Notes under the pieces: model-generated | The model's database searches: none | What the model saw: only the letters and a program-made list of their open reading frames with translations | What the model was told of the DNA's origin: nothing | Shown: piece after piece, positions 17,079 to 25,241 of the stretch | Position numbering within the stretch: position 1 is the first letter of the stretch | Layout of the letters: each line of letters opens with the position of its first letter | Made by a program: the position numbers and the translations under genes | Assembly: GCA_025935755.1 (NCBI GenBank) | Contig: JAICUQ010000002.1 | Location: 20,561-84,560 of the forward strand | Source of the DNA: Chthoniobacterales bacterium | GTDB taxonomy: Bacteria > Verrucomicrobiota > Verrucomicrobiia > Chthoniobacterales > UBA10450 | Direction: 5' to 3' | DNA: 64,000 nt

Positions 17079-17798
17079 TTACCCATGTTTGGAATCCAAG
17101 CTCGACGCCGGTAACGCCAGAGTCGAAACCAGTGTCGCGCCGTCCGCATCATATTGAGCCCGCAACTCTCCGCCGTGCGCTTCTACGATGGTGCGCACCC
17201 GGTTCAGGCCAAGCCCATAGTGTCTCTGCCTGATGTTTCGCAGTGGTTCCCGCCCCCAATGTTTCGTGTCTGAAGCGAAAGCCGCCTTCGGTTCATGAAC
17301 ACTAAACAGGAATTGCCCATCTTTGATTGTTGCTTTTGCAAGAACAGTGCCTTTGCCGCGGTCGTGCTGAAAAGCATTCGCGAACAGCTCGACAAATACT
17401 TCCTGCAACAGCTGTGGATCAACATTCAGCGTCCCGTCTTGAAGCTGCACATCCCATGTGATCTCGCGGTTTTCTTTTGGAAAATTGCATTCGATGTGGT
17501 TGCGCATGTCGGTCAGGAATTCCGCGACGGGGTAAGTGATCATGTTCGGTTCAATATCTCCCACAGCTCTCGAGAGCCGTTGCAGCGTTGAATTCAGGCC
17601 GCTGACGATTTCACGCAGACGGTTAAACTCGCTTGTGAGTTCCTGATCCTGCGTCAGTTCACTAATGTAGGCCGACTGCAGTTCGATCGCGTTCAAATCA
17701 TTGCGCAAATCGTGGGTGAGTTGTCGGATAAAACGAATCGTGTCGGTCCACCGCACCGTAGAGGAATCAGCCGGATCTTGCGAAGATTTGCCTCCCAT
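17079..17798 (-). CDS. soluble histidine kinase without sensor domain
   Basis: A 239-residue kinase core only. The H box is QLTHDLRNDLNAIELQ (H29), followed by a helical dimerisation stretch. The ATPase domain has an N box ELFANAFQHD and a G box YGLGLNRVRTIVEAHGG. No membrane segment or PAS/GAF domain is present, so the signal must come from a partner protein or the cytosol. It lies 11 bp after pgi and 65 bp before the sigma-54 regulator, making pgi-HK-RR a likely operon. That suggests, but does not show, a link to central carbon state. Confidence 0.85.
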   Translation of the reverse strand: MGGKSSQDPADSSTVRWTDTIRFIRQLTHDLRNDLNAIELQSAYISELTQDQELTSEFNRLREIVSGLNSTLQRLSRAVGDIEPNMITYPVAEFLTDMRNHIECNFPKENREITWDVQLQDGTLNVDPQLLQEVFVELFANAFQHDRGKGTVLAKATIKDGQFLFSVHEPKAAFASDTKHWGREPLRNIRQRHYGLGLNRVRTIVEAHGGELRAQYDADGATLVSTLALPASSLDSKHG

Positions 17799-17809
17799 AA
17801 GCGTGCAAG

Positions 17810-19390
17810 TTACTTATCTGGTTCGAACGAAAATCGTTCATCAGTAGCTTCATCAGCAGGCACGACCTTAATTCGTGGATCATTGCTCGCCAGGTGCCGT
17901 AACAAATGAAAAACGTCCTCCGGATCGGCATCGACCGAGCGCGCAATCTCTTCGGCAGTTCTACTGTCGGCGGAAAGCTCGGCGCGCATTTTTTGCTGTA
18001 GCTCGAGCAGTTTTGTAGCGGCTTTCTTTCCCGCTTCAACGCCAGGCTGATCGTACGCATTGATGTCGACCAGCGAAGCGTAAAAGCCGACCGCTCGTTC
18101 ATAAAGAGCGATGAGGGCTCCGATGTAAAACGCGTTCACCTCGGGAATGCTCATGGTGATGGATTCCCTGCCCTTCTCGTACAAGGCGCTGCGGGTGCCC
18201 CGCAGAAATCCTTGAAGATAATCGCCGCTCGTAATCCCATCTTCGACTTCAAACCGCGCGCCGGGCCGGTCGTTGCGCACTTCCACAAATGTCACAAAAA
18301 AATTCAGCACGCCGTCGCGCAGTTGTTGCACGTATGAATGCTGATCGGTCGAGCCTTTATTCCCGTACACAGCGATGCCCTGGTGCACGATCTCGCCAGC
18401 CAGATTTTTTTCCTTGCCTAACGACTCCATCACGAGTTGCTGGAGATATTTAGTGAACAGAGCCAATCGATCCTTATACGGGAGAACGACCATATCCTTC
18501 TCGCCTTTTCCGTTGCCAGCGTGATACCACATGAGTGCGAGAAGCATGGCCGCGTTTTGTGCGACCTCGGGCACGCGCGTGCGTTCGTCCATCGCGGCAG
18601 CGCCCGCGAGAAAAGCGTCGATGTCAAAGCCCTGCAACGCCATCGGTAGCAGTCCGACCGCGCTCATCACCGATGTGCGTCCTCCAATCCAATCAGGCAT
18701 TGGAAAACGCGCCAGCCAGCCATTGGCTTCGGCATGTTTATCCAACTCGCTTCCGACACCTGTCACGGCGACAGCGTGCTTCGCGAACTGAAGTCCACTC
18801 GCGGCAAATCTCGCTTCGGCCTCCAGCATCCCGTTCCGTGTTTCTTTTGTCCCGCCGGATTTTGAGACAACCACTACGAGCGTTTGTGGAAGGCCCTCTC
18901 CGATCCTTTCAAACACGCGATCGAACCCTTCCGGGTCGGTATTGTCGAAGAAAAAGATGTCCATGGGATCATCCGGCGAGCCGAGCGCAGCTGAAATGAA
19001 TTGCGGCCCCAGCGCCGAACCGCCGATCCCGATGTGCAGCAAATGCTCGAAGCGCTTTCCGTTTTCCGCCTTGATCTTTCCGGTGTGAATATCTTGTGCA
19101 AACGCTTTGATGCGCCGGATCGTGTCTTCGATTTCCGACCGAATCTGCGGGGTCGGCGCCAACGCAGGATTCCTCAGCCAGTAATGACCGACCATGCGTT
19201 TCTCTGTGGGATTGGCGATTGCGCCCGCCTCCAACTCTCCCATCGCCGCGAAGGCCTGCTCGATTTGTTGCCTCATTTTCTCGAACAGATCGTCCCGGAA
19301 TTTCATCCGGCTGATGTCGAGAGAAAAACCGAGTTCGCGATATTCCAGGAAATATCGTTGAAACCGCTGCCAGAGTGACGATGAGGCCAT
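17810..19390 (-). CDS. pgi: glucose-6-phosphate isomerase
   Basis: A 526-residue cytosolic enzyme interconverting glucose-6-phosphate and fructose-6-phosphate. Signature blocks are [16 protein letters not shown] (the sugar isomerase SIS core) and [17 protein letters not shown]-terminal extension ([20 protein letters not shown]) looks like a small helical winged segment. ATG 19390 is preferred; the frame extends to 19435 without an ATG. It is divergent from dltD with 62 bp between the starts. Confidence 0.93.
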   Translation of the reverse strand: MASSSLWQRFQRYFLEYRELGFSLDISRMKFRDDLFEKMRQQIEQAFAAMGELEAGAIANPTEKRMVGHYWLRNPALAPTPQIRSEIEDTIRRIKAFAQDIHTGKIKAENGKRFEHLLHIGIGGSALGPQFISAALGSPDDPMDIFFFDNTDPEGFDRVFERIGEGLPQTLVVVVSKSGGTKETRNGMLEAEARFAASGLQFAKHAVAVTGVGSELDKHAEANGWLARFPMPDWIGGRTSVMSAVGLLPMALQGFDIDAFLAGAAAMDERTRVPEVAQNAAMLLALMWYHAGNGKGEKDMVVLPYKDRLALFTKYLQQLVMESLGKEKNLAGEIVHQGIAVYGNKGSTDQHSYVQQLRDGVLNFFVTFVEVRNDRPGARFEVEDGITSGDYLQGFLRGTRSALYEKGRESITMSIPEVNAFYIGALIALYERAVGFYASLVDINAYDQPGVEAGKKAATKLLELQQKMRAELSADSRTAEEIARSVDADPEDVFHLLRHLASNDPRIKVVPADEATDERFSFEPDK

Positions 19391-19452
19391 GAGAATAGCG
19401 AAATGAAATTCGATTGCGGCGTCAAGTCGCGACAATAACTTCGTGTTCCAAC

Positions 19453-20643
19453 ATGACCGTCAGGAAACCACTGCCGCATGCAATTGCGGCGCTCCTCGCG
19501 CTCGGGTTGGCGGCGATCATCCTATTCGCTGCGCAAAGAGTCCTGATTCATCTCGAACACGCGACAATCGCGTCGACGGCTCCGGAGATTTTTGCGCTCA
19601 AAAATCAGGGACTTGTATTTCAGCGCGCCGCGGCGCATGCACCCGACGTCCTGCCCATTTACGGCAGTTCGGAATTGTTAAGACCACCGGTACCGGAACG
19701 GGGCAACATTTTTTTCCGGACCGCGCCAACGGGTTTCCAACTTTCACCAGTAGGCGGCGGGGGTGCGAACGTGTTGATCATGTTGCAAAAAGTCGGCGCA
19801 CTCGGCTCAACGTTGCATGGTAAGAGGCTGGCATTCTCGCTTTCGCCCGGTTGGTTTTGCACCGCAAAGCCGGGTACCCACGGGTACAAAGGGAATTTCT
19901 CTGCCATGGCGGCGACCGAGATGATGTTCGGCGGTACGCTGGAGCTTGGATTGAAGCGGGAGATCGCTAGGCGCATGCTCCAGTTTCCGGAAACACTTGA
20001 ACAGCGACCCTTCCTTGAATTCGCCTTGAGACGGCTTGCCTCTGGAAAATTGCTGGATCGCCTCGTGTTTTGCGCGCTTTGGCCGGCAGGAAAAATTCAG
20101 ACTGGACTGTATGAATTGGAAGATCATTGGGCAGCGCTTCATCACATCCGACGTCAAACGAAACCGCCTCCGCAATTGCAGGAGAAACCGGTCGATTGGA
20201 CACAAATCATTGCGAAAGCAAGCAAAGCAGGCCCCGCGGACGCCGCGATTTCCCGACAACTTTCGGCAATTGATCGAAAAATTACTGCGGGATCTCGTGA
20301 CACGGGCTTCCTGAACGGCGTCAAGTCATCGCCGGCCTGGACCGACTTGGATTTGCTTCTGCGCTGTCTGGCAACTGTTCATGCCCGACCACTGATCCTT
20401 AGCATGCCTTTAGGTGGCCACTTCTATGATCACGCAGGTATCTCGCGCTCGGCTCGCGACGAGTTCTACAAGAAGCTTCCGGCGCTCGTGGGGCAATACC
20501 ACTTTCCTGTAGTTGAATTTCAGGAGCACGATGAAGACCCTGCTTTTCTTATCCGGCAACAGCCCCATCTTACAGCGAAAGGCTGGGCATATTACGACCG
20601 CACTCTTGACGATTTTTTTCACGGGCGTTTGCCACCGCGCTGA
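19453..20643 (+). CDS. dltD: DltD-like D-alanyl transfer protein
   Basis: A 396-residue membrane-anchored extracytoplasmic protein. One N-terminal span ([19 protein letters not shown]) is followed by an SGNH-like domain with YGSSEL (the presumed nucleophile Ser) and a C-terminal [15 protein letters not shown] block carrying the His. In Gram-positives DltD completes D-Ala transfer to teichoic acids on the outer face. Here it is the first gene of a complete dltD-C-X-A-B set in a diderm, so the acceptor is unknown. ATG 19453 begins the signal anchor. Confidence 0.88.
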   Translation: MTVRKPLPHAIAALLALGLAAIILFAAQRVLIHLEHATIASTAPEIFALKNQGLVFQRAAAHAPDVLPIYGSSELLRPPVPERGNIFFRTAPTGFQLSPVGGGGANVLIMLQKVGALGSTLHGKRLAFSLSPGWFCTAKPGTHGYKGNFSAMAATEMMFGGTLELGLKREIARRMLQFPETLEQRPFLEFALRRLASGKLLDRLVFCALWPAGKIQTGLYELEDHWAALHHIRRQTKPPPQLQEKPVDWTQIIAKASKAGPADAAISRQLSAIDRKITAGSRDTGFLNGVKSSPAWTDLDLLLRCLATVHARPLILSMPLGGHFYDHAGISRSARDEFYKKLPALVGQYHFPVVEFQEHDEDPAFLIRQQPHLTAKGWAYYDRTLDDFFHGRLPPR

Positions 20644-20693
20644 GAATTGATCACCTTCCATCTCTCGAAACATCACGATGCGCTGCCTCCTCC

Positions 20694-20945
20694 ATGATCG
20701 CTGAGGAATTCGCGGATAAAGTTTTACGGCTCCTGGCCTCAGTCGGTGAGACGGATGAGGTACTCACCAATCTCGATCTGCCTCTCTACGATTATCAGGT
20801 GCTCGATTCGATGAGAACCGTGCAGCTCATCCTGATGATCGAAGAGCAATTTGGAATCAAAATTTCGGCAGCGGAATTTGAGCGCGAACGCTGGCGCACG
20901 CCGCGAGCTGTGATCGCCGATCTCGAGCAACGGGTGCGCCTGTGA
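20694..20945 (+). CDS. dltC: D-alanyl carrier protein
   Basis: An acyl-carrier-like protein of 83 residues. The phosphopantetheine attachment Ser is S39 in YDYQVLDSMRTVQLILMIEE, and the DSM motif is diagnostic. DltA loads D-alanine onto it for DltB. It starts 50 bp after dltD. Its stop overlaps the GTG start of dltX (GTGA), indicating coupled translation. Confidence 0.92.
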   Translation: MIAEEFADKVLRLLASVGETDEVLTNLDLPLYDYQVLDSMRTVQLILMIEEQFGIKISAAEFERERWRTPRAVIADLEQRVRL

Positions 20946-21079
20946 ACTGGCTGGAGCGACATCCCACGCTGCATCGCGTGCTGCTGGTTCTTTATTACCT
21001 GGTCGTCATTTTCGCTTTGATTGCGATGTATGGCCGCGGCGATTTCCACACGCCGCCCTTTGTGTACCAGGGTTTCTAG
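20942..21079 (+). CDS. dltX: DltX-like microprotein (45 residues)
   Basis: A very short frame from GTG 20942 to TAG 21077-21079, overlapping dltC by 4 nt and dltA by 1 nt. It encodes one membrane span (VLLVLYYLVVIFALIAMYG, about residues 13-31) and ends in PPFVYQGF. Gram-positive DltX proteins have the same plan, with a conserved C-terminal FIYNEF-type motif. Work on those systems has implicated the motif Tyr in passing D-Ala between DltB and DltD; Tyr42 is kept here. Position between dltC and dltA, translational overlap and the motif together support the call. Confidence 0.85.
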   Translation: MNWLERHPTLHRVLLVLYYLVVIFALIAMYGRGDFHTPPFVYQGF

Positions 21080-22536
21080 TGAATCTGATTCAACGAATCG
21101 ATCACCGGGCGGCAGCAACACCGGAAGCGATCGCACACGTTAGCGGTGATAGCATTCTGACCTACGGCCAATTGCGTCAAAACTCCGACGCTGTCGCATC
21201 GTACCTGACACAGCACTTGGGCGAGGATGGCAGGCCAATCGCAGTGCTCGGCCATCGCGAGCCGGAAATGTTAATCGCCTTCCTTGGCGCAGTGAAATCC
21301 GGCCGGCCGTACGTGCCGATAGACACTGCATTACCGCAAACGCGAATAGATCAAATCGTGGAAAGTTCCCACGCGGCGCTGGTCCTGACTCCTGATCAGA
21401 TCCGGCGCTTTTCCGCAAATCCATCGCGCGTCCTTACTTCAGTCGTCGGGAAGAACGACCCGTTTTACATTCTGTTCACCAGCGGCAGCACCGGCGAACC
21501 GAAAGGGGTCGTCGTCACCCTTGCCTGTCTTGAGCATTTCATTGGCTGGATGTTGACCGAGCAGCAGTTCAGCAAATGCGGAGAAGTGTTTTTGAATCAG
21601 GCGCCGTTCTCGTTCGATCTGTCGGTGATGGATTTGTATTGCAGCCTAACGACCGGCAGCACGCTTTTCAGTGTTACCCGCGATTTGATCGAAAATCCGA
21701 AAAACCTGTACCGCAGCCTGGCAACGTCCGGAGTCACCACCTGGATTTCGACTCCTTCCTTTGCCCAAATGTGTCTGGTCGAGGACAAGTTCGCCGATGC
21801 CATGCTGCCCTGCGTACGCCGATTTTTGTTCTGCGGTGAAACACTCGCGCCGCAAACCGCAACTCAACTTCTCGCGCGCTTTCCGCAAGCGCAGGTTTGG
21901 AACATGTACGGTCCTACCGAGGCCACTGTCGCCACGACCTCCATTCACATTGATGCCGAGATCCTGGAAAAATATTCCCCGTTGCCGGTGGGTCGCGTGA
22001 TGCCCGACGCAAAAATTCTGATCATGGATGAGAACGGCACTCAGCGATCCGAAAACGAGCGCGGCGAGATTATTATCGTGGGACCGAACGTAAGTCCCGG
22101 TTACCTTGGGCGCCCCGATCTCACAGCTCGTGCTTTTTTCGAATGTGGTGGCTGGCGCGCATACAAAACCGGCGACCTCGGCAGGATCCGTGACCAACTG
22201 CTGTTTTTCGAAGGGCGCCTGGACGAACAAATCAAGCTCAGTGGATACCGCATCGAGCCCGGAGACGTGGAAGCGAATCTTCGTGCGCTGCCGTTCGTTC
22301 GCGATGCAGCCGTAGTTCCTGTGATTAAAAATGGCGCTCCTCAATCGCTAACCGCATTCGTTAGTCTGGTGGCGCGAAATGAGAGCGCGGATTTCAAATT
22401 GGCGCATAACCTGCGGAACCAGCTCGGTGAACGGCTGCCCGCCTACATGTTGCCACGCAAATTTGTCTTTCTCGATGCATTACCGATGACAGCCAACGGC
22501 AAGGTGGACCGAACCGCGCTTGCCAAGTCGCTGTGA
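21079..22536 (+). CDS. dltA: D-alanine--carrier protein ligase
   Basis: A 485-residue adenylation enzyme that activates D-Ala with ATP and loads DltC. Core motifs are FTSGSTGEPKGV (A3, near residue 137), NMYGPTEATVA (A5), YKTGDLGR (A7) and MTANGKVDRTAL with the A10 lysine. The GTG start overlaps the dltX stop by one base. Length is slightly below typical DltA (about 500). Substrate assignment rests on the operon rather than pocket residues. Confidence 0.92.
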   Translation: MNLIQRIDHRAAATPEAIAHVSGDSILTYGQLRQNSDAVASYLTQHLGEDGRPIAVLGHREPEMLIAFLGAVKSGRPYVPIDTALPQTRIDQIVESSHAALVLTPDQIRRFSANPSRVLTSVVGKNDPFYILFTSGSTGEPKGVVVTLACLEHFIGWMLTEQQFSKCGEVFLNQAPFSFDLSVMDLYCSLTTGSTLFSVTRDLIENPKNLYRSLATSGVTTWISTPSFAQMCLVEDKFADAMLPCVRRFLFCGETLAPQTATQLLARFPQAQVWNMYGPTEATVATTSIHIDAEILEKYSPLPVGRVMPDAKILIMDENGTQRSENERGEIIIVGPNVSPGYLGRPDLTARAFFECGGWRAYKTGDLGRIRDQLLFFEGRLDEQIKLSGYRIEPGDVEANLRALPFVRDAAVVPVIKNGAPQSLTAFVSLVARNESADFKLAHNLRNQLGERLPAYMLPRKFVFLDALPMTANGKVDRTALAKSL

Positions 22537-23747
22537 TCCCCTACGCCGATTTCACGTACTTCGTCCTGCTGCTTTACGTGGCGGTGCCGACAGTGATCCT
22601 CGGCTTATTTGGCCGCGCCGGCTGGCGCTGGGCTCTCCTGGTCACCACGCTTATGCTCATCGTGCAGTACCACGATGTGCTGCATCTGCGGAAACATTTT
22701 CCAGTCAGCGAAATCTGGCTCGTACTTGCATTCGCGTTGTGGCAATGGCTGATCGTCCGGGGATTCTCAGCTGCGGGCGCGCGCGCAGGCTGGTTGTTCT
22801 ACTGCGCAATCGCGCTCAGCCTGCTTCCACTGGCACTGACCAAGTTGATTCCGCTCGTCTCACCAAAAACTCAGTTTGGATTTCTTGGAATTTCTTACGT
22901 CACATTTCGCGCGCTCGACATCGTATTTTGTCTGCGCGACGGCGTGATCGTCAGACCGGGAGCACTCGATCTCTTCATGTTTCTGTTTTTCTTTCCGACG
23001 ATTTCCGCCGGCCCAATTGATCGTTATCGGCGGTTCGTTTCCGACTGGAGAAAAACACGGAGCCGCGCTGAGTTTCTGACGGATGCCGACTTTGCAGTGC
23101 ATCATTTCTTCCGGGGATTGTTCTACAAGTTCATCGTCGCTGCGCTAATTGAACAACACTGGCTCAACCCAGCAGCACGCAGCGGGAGCTTAACTGCGCT
23201 GGTCAGTTACATGTACGCCTATACTTTTTATTTGTTCTTCGACTTCGCAGGATACAGCGCGTTCGCTATCAGCATCAGTTATCTATTTGGCATTCACACC
23301 CCGGAAAACTTCGATCGGCCCTTCCTCGCACGAAACATTCGTGATTTCTGGAACCGCTGGCATATCACCCTTTCGTTCTGGTTTCGCGATCACGTTTACA
23401 TGCGCTTCCTGCTCGCCGCCGGCCGCGGCAAATGGTTCAAGAGCATGCATACCGCCGCGATTCTCGGATATTTTCTGGCCTTTGGGTTGATGGGCCTGTG
23501 GCATGGCATTGAGCCGCATTACATCGTGTACGGTCTTTACCAGGCCACGCTGCTTTCAGGATTTCACATTTTCTCCAGCTGGAAAAAGCACTGGCGCGGA
23601 GGTCCGCTTTGGAATGCATTCGCCCTCTTCATCACCTTCAATGCCGTTTGCTTCGGAATGCTAATTTTCTCCGGGCGCATCGGCACTCCGCCAATGGCAC
23701 AACCGCCGCTCCCAAAATCGGCGGCGTCTAGCTCTTCGGATTTATAG
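22533..23747 (+). CDS. dltB: DltB-like MBOAT acyltransferase
   Basis: A 404-residue polytopic MBOAT protein. Conserved blocks are TISAGPIDRYRRF, DFAGYSAFAISISYLFGI, NIRDFWNRWHITLSFWFRD (H277) and LMGLWHGIEPHY with the catalytic His H324. It moves D-alanine from DltC across the membrane. The GTG start overlaps the dltA stop by 4 nt. Its last 20 bp overlap the end of the convergent rarA. Confidence 0.92.
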   Translation: MIPYADFTYFVLLLYVAVPTVILGLFGRAGWRWALLVTTLMLIVQYHDVLHLRKHFPVSEIWLVLAFALWQWLIVRGFSAAGARAGWLFYCAIALSLLPLALTKLIPLVSPKTQFGFLGISYVTFRALDIVFCLRDGVIVRPGALDLFMFLFFFPTISAGPIDRYRRFVSDWRKTRSRAEFLTDADFAVHHFFRGLFYKFIVAALIEQHWLNPAARSGSLTALVSYMYAYTFYLFFDFAGYSAFAISISYLFGIHTPENFDRPFLARNIRDFWNRWHITLSFWFRDHVYMRFLLAAGRGKWFKSMHTAAILGYFLAFGLMGLWHGIEPHYIVYGLYQATLLSGFHIFSSWKKHWRGGPLWNAFALFITFNAVCFGMLIFSGRIGTPPMAQPPLPKSAASSSSDL

Positions 23748-24936
23748 GGAAGTGCTTGTTCTTAAGTTGCTCGGGCACGGCTTTGGTTTGTTCTGCTTCG
23801 ATTTGTTCGGCCGCGGCATTTAGCCAGTCGTATGCCTCGCGGCTTTTGGCGGCGCGACACATGTACGCGGTCGCGTGCGCGAGAGGGATTCGTGCCTCCG
23901 GCATGCCGACAAATTCTACTGCCTGTTGTGTTGCGATGGCCAGCGGCAATGCTTCGGGATCGGCAAGACCAACATCTTCGCTGGCAAAAATTACAATCCG
24001 CCGCGCGATGAATCGAAAATCTTCGCCCGCATGCAGCATCTTCGCCAGCCAGTACATCGCGCCTTTTTCGTCGGAACCGCGCATGCTCTTAATGAAGGCG
24101 CTGATGGTGTCGTAATGTGCGTCGCCAACGCGATCGTACACGATCGCCTTCTGCTGGATGCTTTCTTCGGCAACTGCGAGGGTGAAATGAATAGTAGCAT
24201 CGGCATCTTGCTGATTCTTTTTGTCTACGGACAAAGACGCCCGCGCCTCAGGTGGCGTGGTCAGGACTCCAATCTCGAGTGCATTTAAACATTTCCGCGC
24301 GTCGCCGTCGCTGAGCTTGGCCAGATGTTGGCGGGCGTCCCTGTCCATCTTCACGTTGTAATTTCCCAGCCCGCGTTCTTTGTCGGCTAACGCGCGTTCG
24401 ATCAATTCCTCAAGTTGTTCGACGCTGAGCGATTCGAGTCGAAAAACCTGCGAACGCGATACGAGCGCGCTGTTCACGTAAAAGAATGGGTTGTACGTGG
24501 TTGCACCAATGAGCCGTAGATTTCCTGCTTCCACATCTGGAAGAAGGATGTCCTGTTGGGCCTTATTGAAATGATGGATCTCATCGACGAACAGGATCGT
24601 CCGTTGTCCGGATGTGCGAAGCCGATTGGTGGCCGCTGCAAGCACGCGACGCATTTCGGCGACATTGCTTTCGACACCGCTTATTCGAACGAATTTCGCG
24701 TGCGTCATCTCGGCGATGATGCGCGCCAGCGTCGTCTTTCCGGTGCCTGGCGGCCCATAAAAGATCACGGAGGGCAACCGGTCGGCTTCGATAGCACGAC
24801 GCAACAGTTTGCCGGGCGCAAGAATGTGTTCCTGGCCGACGAATTCTTTGAGTGAACGCGGCCGCATCCGCGTTGCGAGCGGCGCAGCGGTGTCTGCAAG
24901 TTCAGTCTCGTGCGCCTCTTCGAATAGATCCTGCAC
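23728..24936 (-). CDS. rarA: replication-associated recombination protein A (AAA+ ATPase)
   Basis: A clamp-loader-like AAA+ protein of about 402 residues that acts at stalled forks. Blocks: ATRMRPRSLKEFVGQEH, Walker A GPPGTGKTT, Walker B LFVDEIHH, GATTYNPFF (sensor 1) and the C-terminal MgsA_C region (YDRVGDAHYDTISAFIKSMRGSD). I start it at GTG 24936 (VQDLFEEA). The frame runs open to 25074, but its first residues are translated from a dispersed repeat, so that extension is rejected. It converges on and overlaps dltB by 20 bp. Confidence 0.92.
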   Translation of the reverse strand: MQDLFEEAHETELADTAAPLATRMRPRSLKEFVGQEHILAPGKLLRRAIEADRLPSVIFYGPPGTGKTTLARIIAEMTHAKFVRISGVESNVAEMRRVLAAATNRLRTSGQRTILFVDEIHHFNKAQQDILLPDVEAGNLRLIGATTYNPFFYVNSALVSRSQVFRLESLSVEQLEELIERALADKERGLGNYNVKMDRDARQHLAKLSDGDARKCLNALEIGVLTTPPEARASLSVDKKNQQDADATIHFTLAVAEESIQQKAIVYDRVGDAHYDTISAFIKSMRGSDEKGAMYWLAKMLHAGEDFRFIARRIVIFASEDVGLADPEALPLAIATQQAVEFVGMPEARIPLAHATAYMCRAAKSREAYDWLNAAAEQIEAEQTKAVPEQLKNKHFPINPKS

Positions 24937-25241
24937 GAAGGAAGAATAAGCTCCCCGGCAGAATCGTGCATCTTCTTGTAGCCTGACGGCCAATCTTTGA
25001 TCTGACCTGGCGCTTTCAAATCCCGCTCCCAGCTCTGTAAGCGCCGTCATCCCGAACGAAGTGAGGGACCTCACGTTCGACTCTAACGGCGGACAAGCTC
25101 ACTCCGTAGCCATGATTCCATTCAGAGATCCTTCGCTCCGCTCAGGATGACAAGCTTGTTTAAACGTTAGGTTCTGGTGATGACCGGGGCTACGATTGCA
25201 GCTTGCACTGTGAACAGGCGATAAGCGAAAACTGCGAGTAG
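24937..25241. other. 305-bp intergenic region with an inverted repeat pair
   Basis: Between divergent rarA and comEC. It carries two copies of the GAAGTCGAGG-type repeat in opposite orientation (25046-25074 and 25125-25151), about 50 nt apart, which could fold into a long hairpin. Promoters for both genes must lie here but I could not assign boxes. No small gene with coding character is visible. Confidence 0.6.
25046..25151. repeat. GAAGTCGAGG-family repeat, inverted pair
   Basis: Left arm GTCATCCCGAACGAAGTGAG (25046-25065) and right arm ending CTCCGCTCAGGATGAC (25136-25151) are inverse copies of the same roughly 28-nt element found at about nine sites in this window, singly or as inverted pairs. 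Confidence 0.75.

Noticed and set aside
25046..25074. N-terminal extension of rarA up to 25074
   Set aside because: The extra residues (LTSFGMT) are translated from a dispersed repeat, and GTG 24936 gives the normal family N-terminus.
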